From Haloarcula taiwanensis (GTDB lineage Archaea > Halobacteriota > Halobacteria > Halobacteriales > Haloarculaceae): a stretch of 64,000 bases of DNA. The translations under genes were made by a program, and so were the position numbers. Location: the NCBI GenBank assembly GCA_002844335.1, contig CP019154.1, forward strand, positions 558,001 to 622,000, in the 5' to 3' direction. The notes beneath the pieces are model-generated. The model was not told where the DNA came from and made no database searches. It was given only the letters and a program-made list of their open reading frames with translations. Of the stretch, positions 9,530 through 17,810 are shown piece by piece; position 1 is the stretch's first letter, and each line of letters opens with the position of its first letter.

Positions 9530-10156
9530 ATGAGAGAGGACGTCATCAAGCGGGCGGAGACAGTCGCTGAGATGGCCCCCGGTGATTCGGTCACGGCGGG
9601 AGTCCTCGCTGGATACAAGAGTCGCTTCTCCGAGTCACCACCGCTGAACAACCCACCGCTGACGTACCTCGACGGGGCTGAAGCCCCGGCGTATCTCCTG
9701 ACCAACGGGAAGCGCGGCATCGGACGCGGGACGAAACGCAAGACCGACTCACCGGTCGGCGACCGCCGGACAGTCATTCTGGTCACCGGCCGCCGGACCC
9801 TCTGTCTCATTGGGAAAGCCGAGGACGACGATGTCATCGAGATCCCACACGAGTCGGTCGCCGACGTCACCACCAAGTCCGGGTTCCGAGCGCACCGCCT
9901 CGCGCTCCGCACCCCACGGAAAATGTACCACTGCTGGGTACACCGCAAGACCGACAAAGCAACCCTCAACGCGGCCGCCGAGTTCATCGAGACACACCAG
10001 CAGGACCGTCCGGACGCAATCGACGGCGACGACACCGCCAACCGGGTGATGTATCGCGGCCGCCCCGTTGCACCGCAAGACACCACACACGAAACCGAAG
10101 ACAGCGACCAGACGACGTACTATCGCGGGCAGCCAATCGACGACGACAGCGACTGA
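9530..10156 (+). CDS. PH-like domain protein with C-terminal YRG motifs
   Basis: A 208-residue soluble protein. Residues about 50-160 look like a bacterial PH-type beta-barrel: GRRTLCLIGKAEDDDVIEIP, then HESVADVTTKSGFRAHRLALRTP, and a final helix (NAAAEFIETHQ). That pattern is typical of short PH-like domains that begin with a TNGKRGI- or LTNRRL-type strand. The acidic C-terminal tail holds two copies of a tyrosine motif, MYRGRPV near 178 and YYRGQPI near 199, about 21 residues apart. I do not know a partner or function. It is followed by carA on the opposite strand. Confidence 0.7.
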   Translation: MREDVIKRAETVAEMAPGDSVTAGVLAGYKSRFSESPPLNNPPLTYLDGAEAPAYLLTNGKRGIGRGTKRKTDSPVGDRRTVILVTGRRTLCLIGKAEDDDVIEIPHESVADVTTKSGFRAHRLALRTPRKMYHCWVHRKTDKATLNAAAEFIETHQQDRPDAIDGDDTANRVMYRGRPVAPQDTTHETEDSDQTTYYRGQPIDDDSD

Positions 10157-10282
10157 AAGACGTGGCTCAGGCGCGTGCAAACCGCGTTACTGTTCCCAGA
10201 GCACTTCGTTCCCCGCTCGGGCATTCGGAGACCCCTCGCTACGCTCGGGCTCTCCCCGCTCACGGCTGCGCCGTTCGCGTCT

Positions 10283-10318
10283 CGCGGTTCTCGCTCGCGT
10301 TGCTCGCTCCGAACCGCG
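10283..10318 (-). terminator. Hairpin directly after carA
   Basis: Perfect 8-bp arms CGCGGTTC (10283-10290) and GAACCGCG (10311-10318) with a 20-nt loop abut the carA stop codon. The surrounding gap (10157-10282) is full of short GC-rich inverted repeats, such as acggctgcgccgt. A structured 3' end or terminator for carA is the likely role; there is no clear U tract. Confidence 0.45.
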
Positions 10319-11365
10319 CTATTCCCCCGCCATCCCCAGCACATCGTCGAAGAAGCCAAGCGAGTCGTGCGGGCCGGGGTTGGCCTCGGGGTGGTACTGG
10401 CGCGTGATGATGTTCAGGTCGTCGTTCTCCAGCCCCTCCGGCGTGTCGTCGTTGACGTTGACCTGAGTCACGTCCAGTTTGTCGCCGGGGTCGGCGACGG
10501 TGTAGCCGTGGTTCTGGGTCGTCATCACGACCTGGTTCGAGCGCAGGTCACGGACGGGCTGATTCACGCCGCGGTGGCCGAACTCCATCTTCTCGGTCTC
10601 GCCGCCGAGCGCGTTGGCGACGACCTGCTGGCCGAGACAGATGCCGGCGAGCGGCACGTCACCGACGTAGGTCTCGACGAGTTCGCCGGCCTGCTCGAAG
10701 TTCTGTGGGTCGCCCGGGCCGTTCGAGATGAACAGCAGGTCCGGGTCGACGGCGGCTACGTCGTCCTCACTGGCGTCGTACGGGAAGACATGGACCTCGG
10801 CGTCGCGTTCGACAAGCGACTCGACGATAGAGCCCTTCGCACCGCAGTCGACCAGCGCGACCGTCGCGCCGTCGCCGCCCTCGTTGTGGACCTCCATCTC
10901 GTCGACGGAGACCTGCGCGCCGATGTCGGTGTGGTCGGACATGTGCTTGCACTCGTGGAGTTCGTCGAGCGCGTCCTGCTCGGTCACGTCCGGACCAGCG
11001 GCGATGCCGCATTTCATCGCCCCCTCGTCGCGGATTTCGGTCACGATGTCGCGCGTGTCCAGATGGTCGACAGCGGGAACGCCCTCTGATGCCAGCCACT
11101 CGGCCACATCGTCGGTCATCTCGCGGGCGACGGCCGCGCGCGGGTGGACGCGGTCGGACTCGAAGCGCTCCTCTCGGACGCCGTAGTTCCCGATGAGCGG
11201 ATAGGAGAACGTCAGGACCTGCTCCTCGTAGGACGGATCGGTGAGACTCTCCTCGTACCCGGTGTACGCTGTTGTAAAGACCAGTTCGCCGCGGGCCGTC
11301 CCCGGAGCGCGAGCGCGCGCCTCGATGACGCGGTCGCCTTCGATTGCCACGTATGCGTCAGCCAT
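10319..11365 (-). CDS. carA: Carbamoyl-phosphate synthase small subunit
   Basis: A 348-residue glutaminase subunit that supplies ammonia to CarB. The N-terminal CPSase_sm_chain domain begins MADAYVAIEGDRVIEARAR and contains FTTAYTGYEESLTDPSYEEQVLTFSYPLIGNYG. The C-terminal class I glutamine amidotransferase domain has the nucleophile Cys in GICLGQQVVANALGG and the His/Glu pair in YHPEANPGPHDS. Everything needed for activity is present. It is transcribed away from the Lrp-family gene, with a 102-bp shared upstream region, and is separated from carB by the histidine kinase and the PH-like gene, so carA and carB do not form an operon here. Confidence 0.97.
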   Translation of the reverse strand: MADAYVAIEGDRVIEARARAPGTARGELVFTTAYTGYEESLTDPSYEEQVLTFSYPLIGNYGVREERFESDRVHPRAAVAREMTDDVAEWLASEGVPAVDHLDTRDIVTEIRDEGAMKCGIAAGPDVTEQDALDELHECKHMSDHTDIGAQVSVDEMEVHNEGGDGATVALVDCGAKGSIVESLVERDAEVHVFPYDASEDDVAAVDPDLLFISNGPGDPQNFEQAGELVETYVGDVPLAGICLGQQVVANALGGETEKMEFGHRGVNQPVRDLRSNQVVMTTQNHGYTVADPGDKLDVTQVNVNDDTPEGLENDDLNIITRQYHPEANPGPHDSLGFFDDVLGMAGE

Positions 11366-11404
11366 TACGAGATGCGTATACTATAGTCGGCCATAAGGGT
11401 TGCT

Positions 11405-11424
11405 TTCGAAGACGAGTTTCGAAT
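11405..11424 (-). promoter_or_regulatory. carA upstream element shared with carB
   Basis: On the minus strand it reads ATTCGAAACTCGTCTTCGAA, 39 bp before the carA ATG and just before a TATA-like cttatgg. Two exact TTCGAA palindromes sit 13 bp apart. It matches the carB element in the same orientation, and it also lies 43 bp before the divergent Lrp/AsnC gene. Confidence 0.5.
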
Positions 11425-11467
11425 TTCGCAATCCTCAAGTCACGACCGGTGATATTATCTCATCTCG

Positions 11468-11881
11468 ATGGACGACCTCGACAGAGAGATACTTTCGATA
11501 CTCCGCCGGGACGCCCGAACCCCGTACACGGAAATCGCGGACCGGGTCGGTACGTCGGAAGGGACTGTGCGAAACCGCGTCGAACGACTGGTCGACGACG
11601 GCGTTATCGAGCGTTTCACCGTCGCGACGCGGACCGGCAACGTGAAAGCGATGATCGAGGTTAGCGTCGACGTAAACGTCGACACGGCCGAGGTCTCGGA
11701 CCGTATCGCCGATTGGCAGGAGGTCGACTTCGTCTGGCAGGTTTCCGGGGAGGAGGACATTGTCGTCGTCGTCGACGCCGCTGACACCGACGCGGTCAAC
11801 GGACTCATTACGCAGGCGCGTGAACTCGAAGAGGTTGTCGGGACGAAGACGAGGTTGATTTTGAACGAGCGCGTCGGGTGA
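11468..11881 (+). CDS. Lrp/AsnC family transcriptional regulator
   Basis: A 137-residue two-domain regulator. The N-terminal helix-turn-helix is DLDREILSILRRDARTPYTEIADRVGTSEGTVRNRVERLVDDGVIERF, typical of the Lrp/AsnC family. The C-terminal RAM (ligand-binding) domain follows, ending VVGTKTRLILNERV. Such proteins bind amino acids or related ligands and form octamers that wrap DNA. Divergence from carA, which feeds arginine and pyrimidine synthesis, makes control of carA (and carB through the shared element) a fair guess. The sequence shows only the arrangement, not the regulation. The ATG lies about 18 nt after a TATA-like gatattat. Confidence 0.92.
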   Translation: MDDLDREILSILRRDARTPYTEIADRVGTSEGTVRNRVERLVDDGVIERFTVATRTGNVKAMIEVSVDVNVDTAEVSDRIADWQEVDFVWQVSGEEDIVVVVDAADTDAVNGLITQARELEEVVGTKTRLILNERVG

Positions 11882-11949
11882 GCAGCGAGGTCGCTACGAG
11901 GCCGGACGTGACACCCTGATTTCATATCCGCTGGGCTACGAGAAACGGT

Positions 11950-12825
11950 ATGCAGTTCCCGGCGGGTCTAGATATCGACATCGCCTCGACGTACGGCCAA
12001 CTCGCGACCGACGGGGCGCAGTTCCTCGCGGTCGCGGCGCTACTCTACGCTCTCGGCCGGCTGATCGCCGTGCCGGTGGCCCGATGGCTGCTGACACGGA
12101 TGGAGACTAACAAGACAGTTGCCAGTGCGCTGACCAGTGCTGTCCACCTGTTGTCGGTTGTCGTTGCGGTGGTAATCGGTGCTAGCGTTGCGGGCTTTCA
12201 GGGCGCGCTTGCGGGGTCGACCCTGCTGGCGGCAGGTATCACACTGGCAGTGGGACTGGCGGCACAGGACGTGCTCGGGAACTTTGTCGCCGGCGCGTTC
12301 ATCGTGACTGACCCAGACCTGAACGTCGGTGACGTCATCGCCTGGAACGGGATGCAGGGGACGGTGGTCGATATCGACCTGCGGGTGACCCGGATTCGGA
12401 CGTTGGACAACGAACGCATCATCGTCCCGAACACGGCACTGGCAACGAGCGCGGTGACGAACCAGACATCGACTGGCCCCGTCGGGATTTCTTACCAGTT
12501 CGGTATCGGCTACGAGGACGATATCGAAACGGTACAGGCTATCATCGAAAACGCCGCCCGCGACCTCGACCACGTCTCGGAGAAGCCAGCTCCGACAGCC
12601 AGGGTCACCGACCTCGCGTCGACGGCGATCATCCTGACAGGCCGGATCTGGATTCCCAACGAACGGCGGAACCGACTCGCGTCAGTCAAGGCCGCGTTCA
12701 TCCGGCAGGTGAAGGAGGACTGCCACGCGGAAGGCATCGACCTCAGCGACACGAGCCAGCACGAACTCGCCGGCGAGATCGGCGTCCACGACAGCGTTGA
12801 GCCGACGCGCGAGCGACCCGAATAG
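11950..12825 (+). CDS. MscS-family mechanosensitive channel
   Basis: A 291-residue small-conductance mechanosensitive channel. Three membrane helices lie in the first 120 residues; the pore helix region reads AAGITLAVGLAAQDVLGNFVAGAFI, matching the Gly/Ala-packed TM3 of MscS. The beta domain (LNVGDVIAWNGMQGTVVDIDLRVTRIRTLDNERIIVPNTAL) is highly typical and is followed by the alpha/beta vestibule domain. It should release solutes on osmotic downshock. It is on the same strand as the Lrp gene (about 70-nt gap) and the AI-2E permease gene (about 85-nt gap), each probably with its own promoter. Confidence 0.94.
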   Translation: MQFPAGLDIDIASTYGQLATDGAQFLAVAALLYALGRLIAVPVARWLLTRMETNKTVASALTSAVHLLSVVVAVVIGASVAGFQGALAGSTLLAAGITLAVGLAAQDVLGNFVAGAFIVTDPDLNVGDVIAWNGMQGTVVDIDLRVTRIRTLDNERIIVPNTALATSAVTNQTSTGPVGISYQFGIGYEDDIETVQAIIENAARDLDHVSEKPAPTARVTDLASTAIILTGRIWIPNERRNRLASVKAAFIRQVKEDCHAEGIDLSDTSQHELAGEIGVHDSVEPTRERPE

Positions 12826-12882
12826 CGCCGGTCCGAACAGGGTTCGACCCGCGCTGTCTGCGGGATTCCCGGCGCCCGTACG

Positions 12883-12890
12883 TTTATACT
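12883..12890 (+). promoter_or_regulatory. TATA box for the AI-2E-type permease gene
   Basis: The sequence tttatact lies 22-29 nt before the ATG at 12912, consistent with a leaderless transcript and supporting that start over the out-of-frame ATG at 12901. Confidence 0.55.
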
Positions 12891-12911
12891 TATTCACAAA
12901 ATGGTACGTAT

Positions 12912-14012
12912 ATGGACGAGAAGCGATTCGTCGTCGCCCTCTTTGGTCTCGCTGTTGCGGTGGTGGTCAGTGTCCTCGCATATCAGTTCATCGCGGCGTT
13001 GACCGTCTCCGTGTTCCTCTATTATTCGACGCGACGGTACTACAGTTCCTTGCGCAGGCTTCGCCTTCCGGCGCGGGTACGTGCGGTCGTCGTCATGGCT
13101 TCGTTGGCGATCCCCCTCCTGTTGCTCGTCAGCTATGCGGCCGTCCTCCTCATTGTCGAAGCCCGACAGTTCGTGACCCAGTACGCGCTCGTTGACGTGG
13201 CTGCAACGCACATCAGTTGGCTGGACGGGGCAGAGTCCGTGCCGGACCTCACCGTCGAGGGGCTGTACAGCGCCTACCAGTCGGGGCAGCTCACGCCGTT
13301 CGTCGACTTCCTCAGCGAAAACGCGATGGTGCTTACCTCGGTCGCTTCCCAGTTCGTTCTCAATCTGTTCATCACGACCATCGTCACGTACTACCTGCTG
13401 GTGGACGGGCGGCGTATCCGCGAATGGCTGCTCCGGTTCGACGATGGGGCCATCATCCGTGAGTACCTCGAAGCCGTCGACGAGGAACTGGAAGCGGTGC
13501 TGTTCGGCAATCTCCTGAACGTGTTGGCGATTTCGCTTATCGCTATCGCTGCATTCACCGGTTATAACGTCGTCGCGCCAGCAGCCGTCGAGGTCCCGTA
13601 TCCGACGCTCGCCGGCGCGCTGACCGGTATCGCGAGCTTGATTCCCGTCGTCGGGATGAAGATCATCTACCTCCCGCTGACCGGTATCACCGCACTCCCG
13701 GTGGTGCTTGACGGGCAGTCGTCGCTGCTCGTGTACGTCCTTGGGTTCCTCCTCGTCGCGGTGGTCGTCGTCGACACGATTCCGGACCTGCTGCTCCGGC
13801 CACTTCTCAGCGGCGAGAGCACGCACGTCGGGCTCCTGATGCTGGCGTATACGCTCGGCCCGGTCGTGCTGGGGTTCTACGGGCTCTTTTTTGCCCCTAT
13901 ACTGCTCGTCGTCGGCATGACGTTCGCGAACACGGCATTACCCCGTTTACTCGGTGCGAGCGAACCGGACGGTATCCACCCCGACCAGTTGCGACTGGAA
14001 GACTTCAGCTAG
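12912..14012 (+). CDS. AI-2E family (DUF20/PerM) transporter
   Basis: A 366-residue membrane protein with the usual layout of the AI-2E/PerM family: two N-terminal hydrophobic helices (FVVALFGLAVAVVVSVLAYQFIAAL), a third near 60-85, a long extracytoplasmic stretch (about 90-155), and a C-terminal block of four or five helices with GALTGIASLIPVVGMKIIYLPLTG and LRPLLSGESTHVGLLMLAYTLGPVVLGFYGLFFAPILLVV. Despite the family name, substrates vary and some members act as sodium/proton antiporters in halophiles and alkaliphiles. I cannot tell which applies here. Confidence 0.9.
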   Translation: MDEKRFVVALFGLAVAVVVSVLAYQFIAALTVSVFLYYSTRRYYSSLRRLRLPARVRAVVVMASLAIPLLLLVSYAAVLLIVEARQFVTQYALVDVAATHISWLDGAESVPDLTVEGLYSAYQSGQLTPFVDFLSENAMVLTSVASQFVLNLFITTIVTYYLLVDGRRIREWLLRFDDGAIIREYLEAVDEELEAVLFGNLLNVLAISLIAIAAFTGYNVVAPAAVEVPYPTLAGALTGIASLIPVVGMKIIYLPLTGITALPVVLDGQSSLLVYVLGFLLVAVVVVDTIPDLLLRPLLSGESTHVGLLMLAYTLGPVVLGFYGLFFAPILLVVGMTFANTALPRLLGASEPDGIHPDQLRLEDFS

Positions 14013-14111
14013 CCGCCACAGCGGTGACCAACAGCCGAACGTGTGTCGGGTTCGCGAGCGAGCAGTGAGTGACGGACACGTCGAGTGTGTCCTTGTGACA
14101 TACAAAAAGAA

Positions 14112-14120
14112 CATTTATAT
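14112..14120 (+). promoter_or_regulatory. TATA box for the GAF histidine kinase gene
   Basis: The AT-rich acatttata lies about 25-33 nt before the ATG at 14145, in an AT-rich stretch unlike the flanks. It favours that start over the in-frame GTG at 14085, which lies upstream of the box. Confidence 0.6.
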
Positions 14121-14144
14121 TCAAGTCAAAATAAGAAACTAAAA

Positions 14145-15332
14145 ATGGGGTCAAACTCCGAGTCCGCTCCCCCCCAGGCGCCTCCAGCGGACCAAATCGA
14201 GGAGTTGCACGTGGCGATGCGGCGACTGATGGCCGCCGAGGACCAGTCTGAGGTCGCGGTAATCGCGGTCGAGACTGCAACCGCGATTCTCGATTTCCCG
14301 TTCAGCGTCTTCTGGGAGGCCACCGACAGCGCGCTCACAGCAGAGGTGATTTCTGACCCGCTTCGAGAGCACGTTCAGGTTCCAGACGACCCGGGAGAGG
14401 TCATGCGACACGAGCGCGGGAGCTGGCTGTGGGACCAGTATGAATCCGACGAGACACAGCGAGTCCTCGTTTCGACAGACAAAGCCGCATCGGATGCACC
14501 GCTGCACGGGGGTATCAGCGTCCCACTCGGCGAGTACGGGCTTTTGACTGCCGGGACGGATGAGCGAGCCGAACCGACCGAACGTGAGACGCAGTTGGCC
14601 GATATACTCGGGAAGAACGTACTCTCTACCCTCGAACGGATCGAGCGCGAGCGGGAGCTGAAACGGCAGCGCGACAACCTCGACCTGCTGAATCAGATCG
14701 TCCGTCACGACCTCACGAACCACCTGCAGACCATCAGCGGCCGGGCGGAACTGCTCCGGGACTACTGCAGCGGCGACGCCCTAGAACACGTCGACGGGAT
14801 ACAGGAGAGTAGCCAGTCGGCCGTGGAACTGCTTGAGACGGCTGGAAACCTCGCGGCGGTAATGCGACAGACGGACTGGGAGACCGAGCCGGTCGCCCTT
14901 GGACCAGTTCTGTCTTCGGTGACCGAGGATATCACAGCGACATACACCGACGCACATGTCACCGTCCCGGACGAGTTCCCGTCGGTACAGGTGCAAGCCG
15001 ACGAACTCCTGTCCTCCGTGTTCCGGAACGTTCTCACTAACGCAATCCAGCACAACGATTCGGCAACGCCGTCGGTCGTCGTTGACGTGACTGACGACGG
15101 TGACGTGTTTCAGGTCACTGTCGCCGACAACGGCCCGGGAATTCCGGACGAGCAGAAACGGGCGGTGTTCGAATGTGGGGAGAAGCGACCGGACAGTGCG
15201 GGGACCGGCGTCGGCCTCTATCTCGTTCAGACGCTGGTCGACGCGTACGGTGGTGACGTCTGGGTCGAAGACAACGAGCCGCGGGGGACCATCGTCGGAC
15301 TCACGCTACCGAAGGCCACGGACGACGCCTGA
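14145..15332 (+). CDS. GAF-domain sensor histidine kinase
   Basis: A 395-residue cytoplasmic histidine kinase. A GAF domain (about 15-165; RRLMAAEDQSEVAVIAVETATAILDF) is related to the GAF in the 1006-residue kinase at 6289. HisKA follows with His188 in LLNQIVRHDLTNHLQTISG, then a HATPase domain with N-box NVLTNAIQHND and G-boxes VADNGPGIP and GTGVGLYLVQTLVDAYGG. The NHLQ variant after the phospho-His is typical of haloarchaeal kinases. No receiver domain or cognate regulator is nearby. It ends 26 bp before the convergent helicase gene. Confidence 0.92.
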   Translation: MGSNSESAPPQAPPADQIEELHVAMRRLMAAEDQSEVAVIAVETATAILDFPFSVFWEATDSALTAEVISDPLREHVQVPDDPGEVMRHERGSWLWDQYESDETQRVLVSTDKAASDAPLHGGISVPLGEYGLLTAGTDERAEPTERETQLADILGKNVLSTLERIERERELKRQRDNLDLLNQIVRHDLTNHLQTISGRAELLRDYCSGDALEHVDGIQESSQSAVELLETAGNLAAVMRQTDWETEPVALGPVLSSVTEDITATYTDAHVTVPDEFPSVQVQADELLSSVFRNVLTNAIQHNDSATPSVVVDVTDDGDVFQVTVADNGPGIPDEQKRAVFECGEKRPDSAGTGVGLYLVQTLVDAYGGDVWVEDNEPRGTIVGLTLPKATDDA

Positions 15333-15358
15333 GTCGGCTCCAGAACTGGACGGTCCCG

Positions 15359-17770
15359 CTACCGCTCCAGCAGCCCGTTCAGTAGGTGTATCGCGCCGTG
15401 TTTGTCCAGCGGGTCGTTCGCGTTGCCACAGTGGGGCGACTGCACGCAGGCCGGGCAGCCGTCAGCGCAGTTACACGAGCGCAGCATCGAGAGCGTGGTG
15501 TCCATCAGCGGCCCGATGTCGTGATAGCCGGCCCGCGTCAGACCGATACCGCCGGGGTACCCGTCGTAAATGAAGATGGTTGGCTCGTCAGTGTGGGGGT
15601 GCCGGGGCGTCGACAGGCCGCCGATGTCGCCGCGGTCACAGAGGTACTCGAAGGGGAACATCGAAATCATGGCGTGTTCGGCGGCGTGAATCGCGCCCGG
15701 GAAGTCTCCGGCCTCGCCGCTGTCAGCAACTGCGTCGCCTGATAGACTGCCGCCGTCGCCACTGTCGGGTCCGTACTCGCCGCGGCGAATCTGCGCTTCC
15801 AGTTCCGACGGCACCGTGTAGTACAGCGCCTTCGTCTCCAGCGTCGTCTCGGGCAGGTCGAGGGCGCGCTGGCCGAGCACTTCCCCCGAGGAGCCGTCGC
15901 GGCGCTCGTAGCCGGTTATCTGCTTTCGCATCGTCACCGAGGCGAAGCGGACCGGCACGTCCCCGCGGGCCGGCAGTCGCCGCTCGTCGAGGTCGGCCTC
16001 GACGGTGATGGTCTTGTCGTGGAGGACCCGCGTGAAGTAGTCCGCCCACGTCCGGGACAGTTCGGCCACACCTGCGTTGAGGTCGAGGTCGGTCACCTCG
16101 TACCGCCGCCCCTGATGGTGATAAATCGCGCCGGGGTGGGCATCGCGTAGCGCGTCTTCCACGGAGAGTTTCGCTATCACGTCCCCGTTCGCCACGAGCT
16201 TTACCTCGCCGTCGTCGACGGTCCGCAGGCTCATCTCGTGGTGTGGGCTGCCGCTGCCGAGCCAGCGCATCCCCTGGTCGGTCTGGCGGCGGTCGAGCTT
16301 CCCGGCCGATTCGAGGCCGGAAACCACGTCGGGGAACGTCTCGCCGAAGTGGCGGTCGTCGTCGGGCGACAGCCAGTTCTCACAGGCGGCCGCGTGGACG
16401 TGAGACGGGAGCAGTTGCTCGTTTTCGGGATTGGTCACGGCCTGCTCGGCCCCCGTCTCGAACAGCGCGTCGGGGTTGCGAAGGACGTACTGGTCCAGCT
16501 GGTCCTCGCCGCCGACGAGCGCGACGAGCGCCGGGTCGGTCCCACGGCCGGCCCGTCCGGCCTGCTGGAAGGCTCGCATCCGCGTGCCGGGGTAGCCGTC
16601 GAGCAGGACGGCGTCGAGGCCGCCCACGTCGACGCCCAGTTCGAGCGCGCTGGTCGACCAGACGCCCCGGAGGTCGCCGGACTGGAGGCCCTGCTCCAGT
16701 TCGCGGCGGCGCTCGTCGGTCAGCGCGGCCTGGTACGCGCCGACGGCGTCCGCGAGGTCGTGTTCCCCGCGGTCGCGGAGTTCGTCGGCGCTGTCGCTGG
16801 CGTACCGTTCTGCGGTCTGGCGCGACCCGGCGAAGACGACCGTCTGGAGGCCACGCGCCACGAGGTCGACGAACAGCCGCTTGGTCTCGACGTGGTTCGA
16901 CCGCCGCCGGCCGCTGCCCCAGCCCTCGCCCTCGTACTCGGGCGGGTTCCACAGCAGCCAGTGTCGCGGCCCGCTGGCGCTGGTGTCCTCGTCGACCAGC
17001 GCGAACGACGACTCGGGCTGGCCGGTGACCGCTGCCGCGTGCTCCACGGGATTCCCGATGGTCGCCGAGCAACAGACCCACTCCGGGCCGCCCGTGGTCC
17101 CGCCATCGCTTCCTGCGCCCCTGCTCCCGGCGTCGAAGCGCTCGGCGACCCGCTGGAGGCGGCGCATCACGAGCGAGACGTGGCTGCCGAACACGCCGCG
17201 GTAGCCGTGCACCTCGTCGATGACGACGGTTTCGAGCCGCTGGAAGAACCAGTCCCACAGCCGATGAGCGTGTGGGAGGATGCCGTAGTGGAGCATGTCC
17301 GGCGTCGTCAGCAAAACCGTCGGCTGGCGCTCCCTGATGGCCTCTTTCTCCGATTTCGACTGGCGGCCGGTGTACTGGGCGACAGCGACGCCAGAGGCGA
17401 AGCCGAGGCCCTGTGCCAAGTCCGACAGCGTCTCGGTCTGGTCGTTGATGAGCGCGACCTGTGGGGCGACGTATAGTGTCGTCGCCCGGCGGTCAAGCGC
17501 CCGCTCGAACGCCGGAACGGTGTAGGCGAGACTCTTGCCGCTGGCCGTCTCGGTCGCGAGCACGACGTTCTCGCCGCCGTGGACGGCCTCGATAGCGTCC
17601 ACCTGATGGGTGTAGAGGTCCGTGATGCCCCGGTCTTCGAGAACGCCGGTGAGCCGGTCCGTCACGTCGCAGTCCGCGGTCCGCGCGTCCCGTCCGGGTA
17701 CTGTCCGCTGGTCGACGATCTGTCCCTCGTAGTACGGACGGTTCCGGAGCCACGCAATCGTGTCGTCCAC
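15359..17770 (-). CDS. MrfA/YprA-type DEAD/DEAH helicase with C-terminal Cys cluster
   Basis: About 803 residues from the GTG that gives VDDTIAWLRNRPYYEGQIV. Two RecA domains: motif I ATETASGKS, motif II VIDEVHGYRG, and a helicase C domain with ALELGVDVGGLDAVLLDGYPGT and QQAGRAGRG. The C-terminal DUF1998 part ends in a four-Cys cluster, CNCADGCPACVQSPHC. This is the arrangement of YprA/MrfA/Hrq1-type 3'-to-5' helicases; the bacterial MrfA is known for mitomycin crosslink repair. The GTG lies 40 nt after the btuD stop, whereas an upstream in-frame ATG (17848) would overlap btuD by 38 bp. The gene probably shares the btuCD transcript. Confidence 0.9.
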   Translation of the reverse strand: MDDTIAWLRNRPYYEGQIVDQRTVPGRDARTADCDVTDRLTGVLEDRGITDLYTHQVDAIEAVHGGENVVLATETASGKSLAYTVPAFERALDRRATTLYVAPQVALINDQTETLSDLAQGLGFASGVAVAQYTGRQSKSEKEAIRERQPTVLLTTPDMLHYGILPHAHRLWDWFFQRLETVVIDEVHGYRGVFGSHVSLVMRRLQRVAERFDAGSRGAGSDGGTTGGPEWVCCSATIGNPVEHAAAVTGQPESSFALVDEDTSASGPRHWLLWNPPEYEGEGWGSGRRRSNHVETKRLFVDLVARGLQTVVFAGSRQTAERYASDSADELRDRGEHDLADAVGAYQAALTDERRRELEQGLQSGDLRGVWSTSALELGVDVGGLDAVLLDGYPGTRMRAFQQAGRAGRGTDPALVALVGGEDQLDQYVLRNPDALFETGAEQAVTNPENEQLLPSHVHAAACENWLSPDDDRHFGETFPDVVSGLESAGKLDRRQTDQGMRWLGSGSPHHEMSLRTVDDGEVKLVANGDVIAKLSVEDALRDAHPGAIYHHQGRRYEVTDLDLNAGVAELSRTWADYFTRVLHDKTITVEADLDERRLPARGDVPVRFASVTMRKQITGYERRDGSSGEVLGQRALDLPETTLETKALYYTVPSELEAQIRRGEYGPDSGDGGSLSGDAVADSGEAGDFPGAIHAAEHAMISMFPFEYLCDRGDIGGLSTPRHPHTDEPTIFIYDGYPGGIGLTRAGYHDIGPLMDTTLSMLRSCNCADGCPACVQSPHCGNANDPLDKHGAIHLLNGLLER

Positions 17771-17810
17771 GGGCAGAATACGTGAACGAGCAGTATCGGT
17801 GTTGCTGTTC

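Noticed and set aside
10157..10318. A tRNA or small structured RNA in the GC-rich gap before carA
   Set aside because: The short inverted repeats do not form a cloverleaf and have no anticodon-like arm; the sequence is like the GC-rich intergenic repeats common in haloarchaea. Only the last hairpin looks functional.
16238..17476. A 412-codon open frame on the plus strand opposite the helicase
   Set aside because: Val/Gly/Arg/Ala-rich with no motifs; the helicase on the minus strand has all its motifs in the same region.
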